Below are positions 21,401-32,760 of a DNA stretch of 64,000 bases, piece after piece; the first letter of the stretch is position 1, and each line of letters starts with the position of its first letter. The stretch is from Lomentospora prolificans (taxonomy: Eukaryota; Ascomycota; Sordariomycetes; Microascales; Microascaceae), in assembly GCA_029532625.1 (NCBI GenBank), contig JARFXM010000006.1:2356001-2420000 (forward strand), read 5' to 3'. A program made the translations under genes and the position numbers. The notes beneath the pieces were generated by a model. The model made no database searches. It was not told where the DNA came from and was given only the letters and a program-made list of their open reading frames with translations.

Positions 21401-21713
21401 TGACGCAGCTAGGCTGAGCCCGTGGTTGTGGTCATGCTACATTCGATTCTGCCAAGTGCGAGCCGAAGGGCTGCCAAAGGACGCCGGCAAGAGGACGTAT
21501 TACCGGGCTATGAACAGCTGTCCGTGGGCCAAGGACCTCGCCATGGAGGCGTTTACAACGTTGATTAGGCGAATGGATTCGAGCGAGCTCAAATCAGGAT
21601 ACAATTCGATGGAGTTAAAGGGGATGAGGATTCACGTGGCTATGGAAGAGTTTATGGAGAAGAGGAAAAGGGAGAAGGAGAAGGAGAGGTCTAGAGAGAA
21701 TAGACGGAGATAG
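18404..21713 (+). CDS. NRDE-2 family nuclear RNA-silencing/exosome cofactor
   Basis: Two exons, 18404-21081 and 21140-21713, joined across a 58-nt intron (donor GTCTGT, branch GCTAACA, acceptor CAG), giving 1083 residues. The first 110 residues are Ser/Arg/His/Lys-rich with RSPSPKRPRTRDRSRSP-type repeats, as in nuclear RNA-processing factors. A conserved segment follows at about 111-150 (DLFVIDKKGDPLIPKFGVDR, then an aromatic YKQAQFYR). It occupies the position of the Mtr4-contact region in NRDE-2 proteins. The rest is helical with HAT/TPR-like repeats (for example RVKEHPDDIAAWLELINHQD). Family members bind the RNA helicase Mtr4 and act in nuclear RNA surveillance and, in worms and fission yeast (Nrl1), in small-RNA or heterochromatin pathways. 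The donor is GT but not the common GTAAGT/GTATGT, so the intron deserves transcript confirmation. The downstream frame requires it. Confidence 0.85.
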
Positions 21714-23427
21714 CGATTGAAAAGCCACCTCCACGCGATATCCGAGCTTAGTCGAAGGACCCCTTTGGAGTCACCATTGATTCCTACGAATCATAGATGC
21801 CAGTAATAATCAATTGCTGAAGCTCTACGTGAGTCATGATCCTTTGCATTCGCATAGATGCAGTTGTCCGGGGGTTCATTTGCGATTGAGGTACCCGGAC
21901 CTTACAATTTCCGGGAATTGGCGGCAATAGTCGGGGCGGGCCAAGCCGGCTTTTGGGAAAAGCATAACGCGCGATGAGTACCAAGTTAGATGGAAACGCT
22001 AATGCGATGGGAACACCACACGGAATGGGGGGTATAAAGCTCGGTTTGGGTAAGAGCCAGAGCCAGCGGGCAGTCGCTATCCGATCACGGAAGTAGGGGT
22101 TATCGTGTCTCACCATCGCAATAATTTCGGAGTTTCTTCGATGAGATACAGGCGGTTTGCCATGGCCAGCCAGTATTAGTTGATTCACTTCCAGCCGATC
22201 GGAGATAATGCGCCTGCTTCTAGACTGAGGGGTGTCTTGAAATTTCTATTCGCGTAGAATTGCTAGAACGAGATTTGATCATGGTGACAGGATGCATGTA
22301 TTATATGCAAGCGTAGGTCTTTTGTAGCACGGGACTGTCTCCCGGGACCAAAAGGTGTTCGTTGGGGTCGGCGGTGTCCGATGGGAAGGAACACGACGTC
22401 TTAAGGCGCCGAGCACATGTCGGGGCTAGGGGTGGTTGGGGGGCGTTTTCATCCTGTTCATTGGTAATACCGTGCAGCGGAAAAGGATCTCGAGAGGACT
22501 TTCAGAAGTTCGGCAGCTGATCGCCCCCTCTTTGACCGGGAAACCAACCCGATGTTCATGATACCATCGTGGTGATAATACTCGGATAGAAAGACAAGGG
22601 AAGAGGTGATAAGCTGCGGTGACTGGTCAATTGATTTCCCAACTCGACTTAGCCTTCTCCACAGGTACGTCCGCGAACAGCCACCGAGACGTATCTTTTG
22701 AAACCTAAATGATTCAAGGGCATACGTGATGAGCACCTGTCGCGTTTCTTTTCTTGCCCGTGTGACGCCATGTCTCCATGCCTGTGCGCGCATAGCCAGT
22801 GGCGGCGTACTTGGTTGTACTCCGAAGTAGTGGCTTCTCAGCTTGGTGCCAGCTTGACCACACCAGAGCGGCGCCGTGGCTGGCCAAGCTGGCTTTGTAG
22901 CTGGCTTGTAGCTCCGGCCAATGCCGCCACAACCCGGACCCCTCAGTGCCCCTCCTCGCCGAAGTACCTTGCCAACTTCTAGGTTCAACGCTCCCTTCTT
23001 TCCTTCCTTTGTTGAAGTCGTTTCAATGGATCACTTCTCACCACGCTTCTCCTCCCGCACACCTCCAACCTACACTTAAGCCTCCCATCAGTACGTAATG
23101 TAATCAATTGGGCTGCCATACCCCTCAGACTCGTCGTCCATCTTGCTATTGCATAGCACTCGAAGCTAGCCACCCATTCACACCCCCTCCAGTCCCAGAC
23201 ACGCCAACTGCGACACCACCCAACCAGCAGTTCGCCTTTCCAACCACTCGAAAACACTGGATAGGGAGGCTTTGACTTGCCCATACCCCTCCTCTGGTTC
23301 CACCAAGCATACCAATTGAACCACGCCCTCATACACCCGCGGGGGTTGTACCTGGTAGAGGCTTGACATATAATTATACACATATATAAACAGACGCCAT
23401 CGCCCGTTCTCGAGCTTGTCGCCCATT
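21714..23427. other. 1.7-kb intergenic region
   Basis: Holds the NRDE-2 3' UTR and the promoter and 5' UTR of the GABA aminotransferase. Pyrimidine-rich sequence before 23428 fits a fungal 5' leader. Minus-strand frames at 21784-22188 and 22458-22988 look like chance open frames. Confidence 0.5.
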
Positions 23428-25037
23428 ATGGTCCTCCGCGTGGCGTCCCGCTTCATCCCCTCCTCCAAGCTCGCAGCTCCTGTTGTCCTCCGCCCGCTAC
23501 CTTTAGTCAAGCCTGTCTATCACATCTCGAGGTTGCTCAGTACCACAGCCATCAGGATGGCCCCGTCTAACCTCGCTCCCTTTTACGAGGGCGAGCCGGA
23601 GGCGCCCATCGTCAAGACCGATGTTCCAGGCCCTGTATCCAAGAAGGAGATTGATGAGCTGTGCAAGGTCTTTGATACTCGCGCCTTGAGTCTGTTGACG
23701 GATTATCAAAAATGCTTTGGAAACTATATTGCTGATCGTGACGGAAATGTCTTCTTGGACGTGTAAGAGGGAGCTTTGTGACACCGGCTTTTGATCTCAT
23801 CTAACCACGAAGAGCTTATAGGTATGCACAGATTGCCTCGATTCCCATCGGCTACAATAACCCCACTCTTAGGAAGGCCGCCCAGACTCCTGAGATGGTC
23901 AACGGCTTGATTAACCGCCCCGCGCTGGGCACATTTCCTCCTCACGACTGGGCACATGTACTCAAGACCGGCATTTTAAAGGTTGCTCCCAAGGGCCTTG
24001 ACCAAGTCTTCACCGCCATGGCCGGTTCTGACGCAAATGAAACCGCTTACAAAGCTGCCTTTATGTGGCGCCGGGCTCACGATCGAGGTGGTCACCATGT
24101 CGAGTTTACTGAAGAGGAGATGCACAGCGCCATGAACAACCAGGCACCTGGAACTTCTAATCTGTCCATCTTGTCCTTCAAGTCCGCTTTTCACGGACGC
24201 CTCTTCGGCACTCTGACAACGACACGCTCCAAGCCTATCCACAAGCTCGATATCCCCGCCTTCGACTGGCCCCAGGCTACATTCCCCCAGCTACGGTACC
24301 CTCTCGACCAATACGTCGAAGAGAACCGTGCCGCTGAGCAAGCATCTCTGGACGAAGTTGAGAAGCTCATTCTAAACTACCACAACCCTCCCGCAGCTGT
24401 TGTTGTTGAGCCTATCCAGTCCGAGGGCGGCGACAACCATGCCTCACCAGATTTCTTCCGCAAACTCCGGGCTCTCACCCGCAAACACAATGTCCTCCTC
24501 ATTGTTGATGAGGTTCAGACCGGCGTCGGCGCCACTGGAAAATTCTGGGCTCATGAGCACTGGGACCTCCAAGACCCGCCAGACATGGTCACCTTCTCAA
24601 AGAAGGCTCAGACCGCTGGTTATTACTTTGGAAACCCCGAGCTCCGTCCTAACAAACCATACCGCCAGTTCAACACTTGGATGGGTGACCCTGCCCGTGC
24701 TCTTCTCTTCCGAGCCATTATCGAAGAGATTGACCGTCTAGATCTGGTAGCCAACACCGCCCGTGTCGGCTCCTACCTCTACGGGAAGCTCGAGACTCTC
24801 GCTGGGAAGTACCCTGGCCAGTTCAATAACCTCCGCGGAAAAGATAGGGGAACGTTTATTGCCTTTGACAACCCCCGACGGGATGAGTTCCTTGCGCGCG
24901 CTAGGAAGTTTGGCGTCAATATCGGCGGCTCAGGACAAAGCGCGGTTAGATTGCGACCCATGCTAATCTTCCAGGAGAGACATGCTGATGTGCTGGTTGA
25001 CGCCTTGGAGAAGGTTGTTTTGTCGTTCCAAGAATGA
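23428..25037 (+). CDS. 4-aminobutyrate (GABA) aminotransferase, mitochondrial
   Basis: Two exons, 23428-23762 and 23822-25037, with a 59-nt intron (GTAAGA..TAG, branch TCTAACC), giving 516 residues. The first 43 residues are Arg/Leu/Pro-rich without acids and end in SRLLSTTAIRM, a mitochondrial presequence. An internal ATG at 23557 could start a shorter form. The body is a class III PLP-dependent aminotransferase: YNNPTL, AGSDANETAYK, SFHGR-like FKSAFHGRLFG, VVVEPIQSEGGD, LLIVDEVQTG (Asp341 contacts the pyridine nitrogen) and TFSKKAQTAGYY, where one of Lys372/373 forms the Schiff base. It converts GABA and 2-oxoglutarate to succinic semialdehyde and glutamate, the first step of GABA catabolism in the GABA shunt. 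Length and motifs are normal for fungal GABA-T (gatA/UGA1 family). Confidence 0.96.
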
Positions 25038-26296
25038 CGAGATTATCTTAAGAATGGCCTAATATCTACCTTTTAATGACTCTACTGTTTTGTATTGCTG
25101 TTCATAGGAGGCGAGAGAGTAGTTCGCTCTCTTATACATGTTCGATATCAGGACGTAGTTGGACCCACGAATATACTAATCGGCTCTTGCTGAGACTATT
25201 TTGACATCAACCTGCCATATTTATCCCTATCGTGACGCTATAGCGACCTCCAACCGCGCCCTAACACATAAGACGCAGAGTTCTAGCTGCTATCACCCGA
25301 TGACCGTCGATGCATTCTCGCCGCAGGTCACGTCACTTGTCCCGACCTTGCAGCAGGCTAACTAAGTGTCCGCCTGGTGTAATCATAGTTGACTGCGCCG
25401 TGCAAACCCTATCACAGACTCGGCGCAAGATCCGACGCCGTGAGTTCCCACCCTCCTTCATTCTTCTCTCTTGTTCAGCTAAACTTCCGGGTAGCGTCGT
25501 CAGGTCTTGGGTCTTTCTGTTCTGGATCGAGGAGGTCGTGCGTCGCATTCGGATGCTTCTCACATCTTTGTCTCTTCGACTCCACCTTTCATCTCTTTCC
25601 AAGAGTTCGAGCCCTCCTTCAGCTACTGTACACTCGTTCCCTACTCCGCTATCCCCTCATGCCTTCCGTACATATATCCCCATGTATGCGTAATAATCAT
25701 ACACGCCAACGTCCACTTTCCCTCCAAGCAGAACCAAAATCCATATTACGCCGCCTTAGCAAGAAATACAAAGAACTCCTCTTCACAGTTGTATATAGAA
25801 ATGATGAAAATGGTTCCCTTCGCTACCTGCGCCAGAGCCCAGGTTGGGTTGATCGAGAGAAAAAAAAATGAAGAAAAAAAAGACAGGTGTGATATGGAAC
25901 ACAAACGCCGGGTCCTGTTCATCAAATGTGGTAGTACAATCCTCTTCAAGGATGGCATAGAAACACCCTGTCGGTGCTTCCTTCTCTCCAGCGCTTGGCA
26001 AAAGACCTAGGAGTCTAGAATGCGTTATTCAAAACGCCGAGGGTTTCCCTAAACACGGAGTGTGGACGCCTTGCGCCAGGAATTCAAGACTAGAACGCAG
26101 CCATTATCTAACCTTCTAGGGGCATCCCCAGAGACGGTTCTAGATCACATGTGAGATCCCGCCGAATGCAACGAAACTGTCCCTTCTAAAATGATCTTTC
26201 ATTCGGATGGCTCGTTCCGTTTAATCATCACATCGTGCCTAGCGCCGCGCTGCAAGCAGTGCCTTCTCGCCGTCGTTGAGAAAGGTATCGTCGCAA
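25038..26296. other. Convergent 3' spacer
   Basis: About 1.26 kb between the convergent GABA aminotransferase and AT-hook genes, long for a purely 3' UTR spacer. Open frames here are short and overlap on both strands. I see no recognisable gene. Confidence 0.5.
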
Positions 26297-27509
26297 TCAT
26301 GTTTTCACCGGTGTCGCTCTTGCCGTGCTCAGAGGACTGGGTCCTTGCTGCGCTTGCGTCGTGCCAGGAGAGGGAGCGGCGGTTTGCTGGGTCGGAGTCT
26401 GCAACCTATTTCCCCTGTCTTCGTCGAGTTGTAGCGGCCACTGATGTCTAGCCCCGGGTGTATCCAGTTTCGATATTGGAGGGATGTCCTCGGTGCTCGC
26501 GGACATTTCCGGCAAGCTCTTCTGCCCTTGTGTCAGAGCCGGCTCGTCTCCGAGGGGAGGTACAAAGCGAGGATGAAGACGTACCGGTTGCGCTGTCTCA
26601 TCGCTACCGGGTGGTCCCCGTTTCCGGCCCCTTGAAGCCGCAATACTTTCGGCACCACTTCCAGCAGACACGCTATAGACGGGCGATACGGTACGCTGGC
26701 TACTACTCTCAGTGGTCTGCGCTACAGGGGTGGTGACCTGTTGCGATGTTGCACCAGTCGAGGGGGGTAGTGGGGCTAAGGTCGGAAGCGTCTTCGTGCC
26801 TCCGTGGCCGGGGCGGGTGTATGGGATGTTCTTTGGACGAGGAGGCCGGCCGCGACGCCGCTTTGCCGGTGGCTCTGCCGGTACGGAGGGTGAGATAGTG
26901 GAAACGCCATTAGTGGTGGCAGGGCGTGGTTTGATAGGGACATGCTGGGGCGTCGAACTCCGGTGAGGCGCGCCTACGATTCCAGCGGCGGTCGTTGAAA
27001 GGGCAGAGAGAGGAGAATCGATAGGATGGCTCTCGGAAGGATGGGTCGCACTGGACAGAGCGGTAGGCGGGGCACGAGCTAATGGCGAGGAAGCGGGAGG
27101 GAGAGGCTGGGTCGAGGGGAATTCTCTCGCGAGACTTGGTGTCGGGATAGGGGCTCCAAACATGCTTTCGGCAGCTTGGAAGCATTGCTCGAGGTTTCGT
27201 CCTGTCGTAAAAAGGCGTTAGGGACCGCCTACCCTTGAAGAGCGGTGATGGCAGGAGATAATGACAAGTTTCTCTGGGACTTACCTGTCGGAACCTGCAT
27301 CAAGTACCATCGTTGCTCCACACGATTGGTTTGGACAAACTCCACGAGCGCATGTATATCTACCTTGCTGACCTTGATCATCTCCGCGAGGAGAAATCGC
27401 TACGTAAGTGGAACATAAGTCAGACGGCGCGGATCTCAGATAGGGGTGCTACTCAAGTGCGGCCACCGCGTCAACTTACCTTCTCCTCGTCGGTAAACGG
27501 TGATCCCAT
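26297..27509 (-). CDS. AT-hook-containing, Ser/Pro/Thr-rich putative DNA-binding protein
   Basis: Three exons, 27509-27480 (30 nt), 27399-27285 and 27201-26297, with GTAAGT donors and TAG/CAG acceptors, giving 349 residues. The N-terminal 60 residues form a compact helical module across all three exons: SPFTDEEKRFLLAEMIKVSK, VDIHALVEFVQTN, WYLMQVPTGRNLEQC, FQAAESMF. The continuity of this module supports the splicing. I recall similar N-termini in other fungal nuclear proteins, loosely Myb/SANT-like, but cannot name the family. The remainder is disordered Pro/Ser/Thr/Ala-rich, with a basic AT-hook-like motif KRRRGRPPRPK at about residue 165, which suggests minor-groove DNA binding. A nuclear, possibly transcriptional or chromatin role is inference. 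Exon 1 contains only ten codons, so the true start could lie upstream if another exon exists. Confidence 0.6.
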
Positions 27510-27733
27510 AATTCGAAGATCAGGATCCTATCTCGTACTACAGCAGAACCCGTCGTGGTCGCTGGCCAGCATGTCTCTGCAGCACGCAGACATGCATTGG
27601 TTGAGGGGCGTGGGAAGCAGCAGGAGGGAAGGGAGGAGGGGTTGTGCTTGGGGATATCGTCGTAGTCGAACCAAGCCAAGGAAGCGGGCGGGTGGTATCT
27701 CACAGGAAGTTCAAGTGAAGGGGTAAGTGACGC

Positions 27734-27773
27734 GGGTTGAGTGAACGGCGGACGGGGGTTGAGTGAACGGCGG
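27734..27773. repeat. 18-bp direct repeat, 22-bp period
   Basis: GGGTTGAGTGAACGGCGG occurs at 27734-27751 and again at 27756-27773, about 225 bases upstream of the AT-hook gene start codon, within its probable promoter or 5' leader. Confidence 0.9.
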
Positions 27774-30414
27774 TGGCGAGAACGAGACAAAAAGAAGTTG
27801 TTATGGGAAAGAAGACGCAAAAGTTGGAGAAGAGAAGAGAAAAGAAGGAGGGTTAAGAAGATGGCGACCACCGAACCTCGCAGTTCCCACGATACCCCAA
27901 TGACGCTCAAGAGTGGAGAGAAATGAAAGAATATGACTGAGAGAGAGGACCCTGGTGGGAAGGGAACAACGAGATGGGGGAGGGGAGTATTGGTGGTGGT
28001 GTGGTGGTAAAGAAAAAGCCAGGCAGTCCGGGTTGAGGTAGTATGCTAGATTTGGCGAACTGAGTGTGCTCGTTTCGGAAAGAGTGGGACACAGGCAGAA
28101 GGAGAGGTGCAGAATCTAGGAGAGAAAGGAAAACGCGCGCGATAGTGCACAAGCGCGCGTCTTTGCAAGAGGCCGCCGGAAGAATGACCTTGCAGCGCCT
28201 GCGGCAGGTAAACGGGTCGGTTACGATGGTCCAGTCGCTCAATCGCACATGCACAACGCGCGGATATGCCTCAAGGGAAATGGCTCTCGCTGGAGATGGG
28301 CGCCGAGGACCCAAGGGTTGTATTTTGCGGCATCCACCAGAGCGCCACTATGGAGGATGTAGGGGTTCCCCGTCCGAGTTGCGAGACCAGGGGATTGCTG
28401 GCTAACTGCTGCAAGGGGAGGTGCCGGAAAATCGTCTTGGATAAAGAAGGTGTCCTTGGTGTTGATGAGAAAAGGCGTGGGAGACCGAGAAGGAAGCAGT
28501 AAAGGGTGGCTGGGGAAAGTGTCGAGCCGTCGCCTGGCAAACCTGCTCGACACAACGAAACAAATCGTGGATAGGCCAGACTTGGTCTGACCTGTTGGAG
28601 CGTGCGATATCACAGCCGAGAAGAGGTGGCCTGGCTTCGCTGGTCGCGGGTTAGTAACGGGGTTCAGGAACAGACGCTAAAGGCCCAATGCACCACTATT
28701 TTTCGGTTGGGTCTCGGTGAGTGGATGTTTGACGAGGGTATGCGCTCTTGGACCATGTACTCTGACGAACCACTCAAGCTTCAAGGAAAAGAGGTTGACC
28801 TTCGGGAAGCTTGCCTGGGTGCTCCAAGGGAGGTGCTTGGGAATTTACCTCTCTGGCTCGATGAGGATTAGCGAGGCAAGGATGACCCTGGTGGCTCAAA
28901 AAACCTGTACCGGATGATGATGGGTGAGGTTGTACCCCGGTAGTACTCCTGCGTTAGTTTTGGCCGCCTAATGCGCTGATGCAGGTCGTTTGGCGCGCGG
29001 AGAAATGTCAGTTCGCTGGCGGAGCGAGTGACACTATCAGGTGGTACGTGGAAGTACAGAAGTTGTTGGACCTGCGAGGTAGCGGGGACTCGTGGAGCGA
29101 CCGAGAGTTGTTGGTTGCTTGCTTTTTGTGTCTTTGTGCCAATGTCCAAAGCACGAAACTTCTAAATATGTTGCAATTGCAGTTATCCACTTCCGTACTG
29201 GTCGATGGCTTTTGACTCGGACCTGAAAAAGCGTGACGGCAGAGCACGGAGATCTCAAACGTCCGAAGGGGATGTCGATCTGTAAGAAATGTCCGACGAA
29301 CACCACGACAAAAATATCAAGGCATATGACGGGATGGGAAGGCGAGGTTTGAAGATGCGACGAACCGAGTGACGCCAGTCGGGAGCGAGAACTGGGAAAA
29401 CCTGCTTGGCGAACCCGATCTGCGAGTCAGGACTTACTCGTTGAACAAATCTCAGTAGTATTGCTGGTAGAGGAACCGGTTCAAGGCCGATCAACTCGTA
29501 CCACAACAAGCCCAAGCTGCGAACACGGCGAATTGGCACATGCTGGCGTACGAAGATGGCAGTTGATAAGGAACAAGGGGGTCTTGGGAAGGAGCATTGA
29601 AGAGCACAAATATTGTGTACCATGTTTCACCGTTCAAGTGGGATTCGTAGTCGGGCGAACAGGTCTTCCCCGCCACCACTGGTACTCTGCAAATATTGGA
29701 CGGATCTATGCCTTTCGCCAGCGTTCCGACGACAATTGGAGAACAGAAACGCGCAGTGCGGGACTGAGGTGGACTAAACCAAAGTTTCTGGCGCTGGGTG
29801 GGCTACTGCCAGCTGCCACTGAAGCACTCGTGTGGTTCTGGTCGGAGGATGGATACTGGATGCATGCAGGAACCTTGACCGGGGTGGGCTTGCCGCTGGC
29901 TCACTTGAATTTTTTTCACTTGATGCTGGCGATGCCCGCTTGCTTGTCCCTAGCAGACACTGCTGGCTAGGGCGCACTTGCGCTTCTGCGACCAAGCAAG
30001 CCATGGCTGATTCCTGCTTAATCGAGTCATTGAGAATAAATTCGAGAGCTTGCGCAGGCTAGCGCCAATACCCACCTATAAGGATATTCCAGGACAACCG
30101 CCAGCCAGCAATGAAAAAGAACTGCGAGGGTCATGCGGTGGCCGTATGCAGCTGCAACCACGGGAAGGCGGCGGAACTTGCCCATGTCTGCCCTGCTCCA
30201 TGCCGTCGTCGTGCGCAGTATCCACGCATGCTCGACAGCGCCCTGTGTTCTCTGATCCCGGCAAAATCCAAAACCGGCCAGAAGGGGAAACAAGCGACTA
30301 GGGAACGTCGTGCCACAACCCACAGCAACCCCCAAGCCTGGATATGCCTCCCAGATAGGCCTTAACCGCCTTTCTGTAGCACTGAGACATCGACGCCTTC
30401 CTTCTGCGCAGCTA

Positions 30415-30435
30415 CCCCCCCCCCCCCCCCCCCCC
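30415..30435. repeat. C21 homopolymer
   Basis: Twenty-one consecutive C on the plus strand (G21 on the minus strand), in the middle of the 6.4-kb gene-free region. Capable in principle of G-quadruplex/i-motif formation and prone to length errors. Confidence 0.92.
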
Positions 30436-32740
30436 TCACACCCTTCTTCCAACCAAAACTATACATTGATAAGACACAATCAATGTACGTAAAAAGTAAT
30501 CCCCAAAAGTAGCTAGGAAAAGGGCCTCTCAACTGTCGCGTCCAAAGCGGAAAGAGTGCCTGTTCGTGCTGTACGTGTAGTAGGAAAAGGTAAGGAAGAA
30601 GTCATGTGTCCGCTCACGCGCACAGCCAGATCCAGTTCAATGTGTGGCATTGACCCAATCTCCAGCCAAGTTGCCCCTCCACACAGGGCTCAAAAGTGTC
30701 GACCTGAGCTGCATGCTGCGAAGCCTTATGTTGTGAGCAGGGATGGAAAGCGGGGTGGGCAGCAACCCTGGGAGAGGGTGGCCCGCCTGGCGCCTGGCCT
30801 GAAGGGAAGCGCTGGCTTCCACAGACTTCACCGAATTCTTGCACACATCCTGCTCGTGAACCCGAATCGAGCGTCTGACAGGAACATAAGCTCTATGCTC
30901 CGCGCCTGGGTGTTGGAGCCAGCGAAGAGATTACCCTAAATTCTCCCTTGCAGTTAGCTTATGGATCAGCGCCACCACCAGTCTAGTTCTTCCTTATTGG
31001 TCCATCGACTGCCTGCTCAGCTGCCATCTCAGAATCGAGATACCCAGGTGACCTGCGCGGCTCGTAAATAGAGCTTCGGGAGTCCCAAAGCCGGTCGGAG
31101 CCGAGTTCTGCACCAAACGGCAGAGAGTGGAGGAGAAGGAGGAGGTAGGGAAAAAGAAAAAAAAGAATAAGGACAGAACAAAGGTCTCTCGACTGTGAGG
31201 ATGTCGACCCCGTCGGCGTGTCACCCAACCAATCGCCGGGATCTGGCTTGTCAAACAGACTTCGAGTCGCCAATTGGATACGGCATCCCGGAATGGCATT
31301 TCGTCGTCGAATTCGTCAGTATGCCCTGGGGGAGTGGATCTGGGCTGAGGGTGCCATCGCCAATCACAATCCCTATGTTGCTTCTCACAGCACATGCCAT
31401 GAGTTCATCACATCTTCTTCCGGCGAGAGCCGCACACATTTCTCTCATTTGCTTTTTGACCCTCTTTTATTTCTCTGGTAGTCGGGACAGGTGGGGAATC
31501 CGCCTGGTCGGTGGCTGACAATATAAGACGACTCTTACTCGGTGCTAACTGTATCTGTCAAGCGTCAAGGGCGTCGCGGAGCAGTTTATGACCGTGAATG
31601 ATGCGCCTTCTCGCGACTGTCAGAAGCGCATCAGATTGAATTCTCGCTTTACCAAAGTCTCTGGATTTAAGAACGATGCTGTGCATGGTCCCTCTTTATA
31701 CCCTTCCACTAATCTGAACTATGCAATTGATCCCACTCCAAGGAACGCAAGGCCCTGAACACGTCACTGCATTGCTTCGCCTTTCATTCTCTTTCACCCG
31801 GCTCCTGATTTTGCTCTCGGCACCTGTATGGAGCATATGCACAATGCGTTGGCATCATCTTTGCCAGGATCCACCCATGTTTTGGAGGCTCACTGACAGC
31901 GCCAATCGCCAGGTTTTCCCTTCTCCCACTGATTATTTGCAGGCTAGTTGCCACGGTCGGGATGGCTTCCGATCGATCGCTCTTCGCTTTCCGGGACTCT
32001 CGCGATCTCAACTCCTATTAACGCGTCTACAATATCCTCAGTTAATCGGCCTCAAGGCCATCATCGTCTTAGTAACAACAACTTCGAGAATGCAAGGATA
32101 GGCCAGCCATGTTCCTTAGCTAGGAGGGGTATTAAAAATAGGATTACATGCTTATTATGGTGCTGGCTAGCGGGAACCGTCTTGTCGTTTGAGCCTGTTT
32201 GGGTAGCCAAACAGATGCCTAACGCAACCTTCCTTCGTGCAAGCTGGGAACAAGCGGTGAACGATCGCATTGCCTCGCAATTGACGGCTCTTTTTTTTTT
32301 TTATAGGCGGGGGGCAAAACGAATTAGCGAGCCCCGGATAATCCAGGGTTTCCCAACGATTTCAGATGCACAGTTAGGTTCGTTTTTTGCTAAAGATCTT
32401 GAATCTCGGGAGACACGTTGAATCCTTGACGGATTGCCGGTATCTTCGACCTCTTCGAGTAAGATACACATGATTCCCACCTTTGGCGACTTCAGCGTTG
32501 TCCAATCAAGATACCAGGACCTCGGGTTTATTCTTATACTATAACCTGAGATTTCCCTTCAACTAGTATCATGATTCGGAGACGCTCTTAAATTTCCCTC
32601 CCTTTGTTTCCTTACCTCGGCTTCAGAATTTGCGGTCCTCAAATAGGGCCCGTTTCGGGCGTCAGTGTTAAAATACCAACAGCAAAACATAAGAGGCTTG
32701 GCTGGACAAACTCTATTACATGTAAGGCTCCTTCGAGTCC

Positions 32741-32760
32741 CGAATTTCCTCGAATTTCCT
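32741..32760. repeat. 10-bp tandem duplication
   Basis: CGAATTTCCT occurs twice in succession in intergenic DNA. Confidence 0.9.

Noticed and set aside
21784..22188. 134-codon minus-strand frame downstream of NRDE-2
   Set aside because: No domain, no neighbouring exons and no codon-bias support; treated as chance.
22458..22988. 176-codon minus-strand frame
   Set aside because: Overlaps a CTGGC-rich intergenic patch, with irregular Arg/Ser/Trp-rich composition and no splice context.
29461..29970. 169-codon plus-strand frame in the gene desert
   Set aside because: Overlaps other frames on both strands, starts at a non-ATG codon and shows no protein-like pattern.
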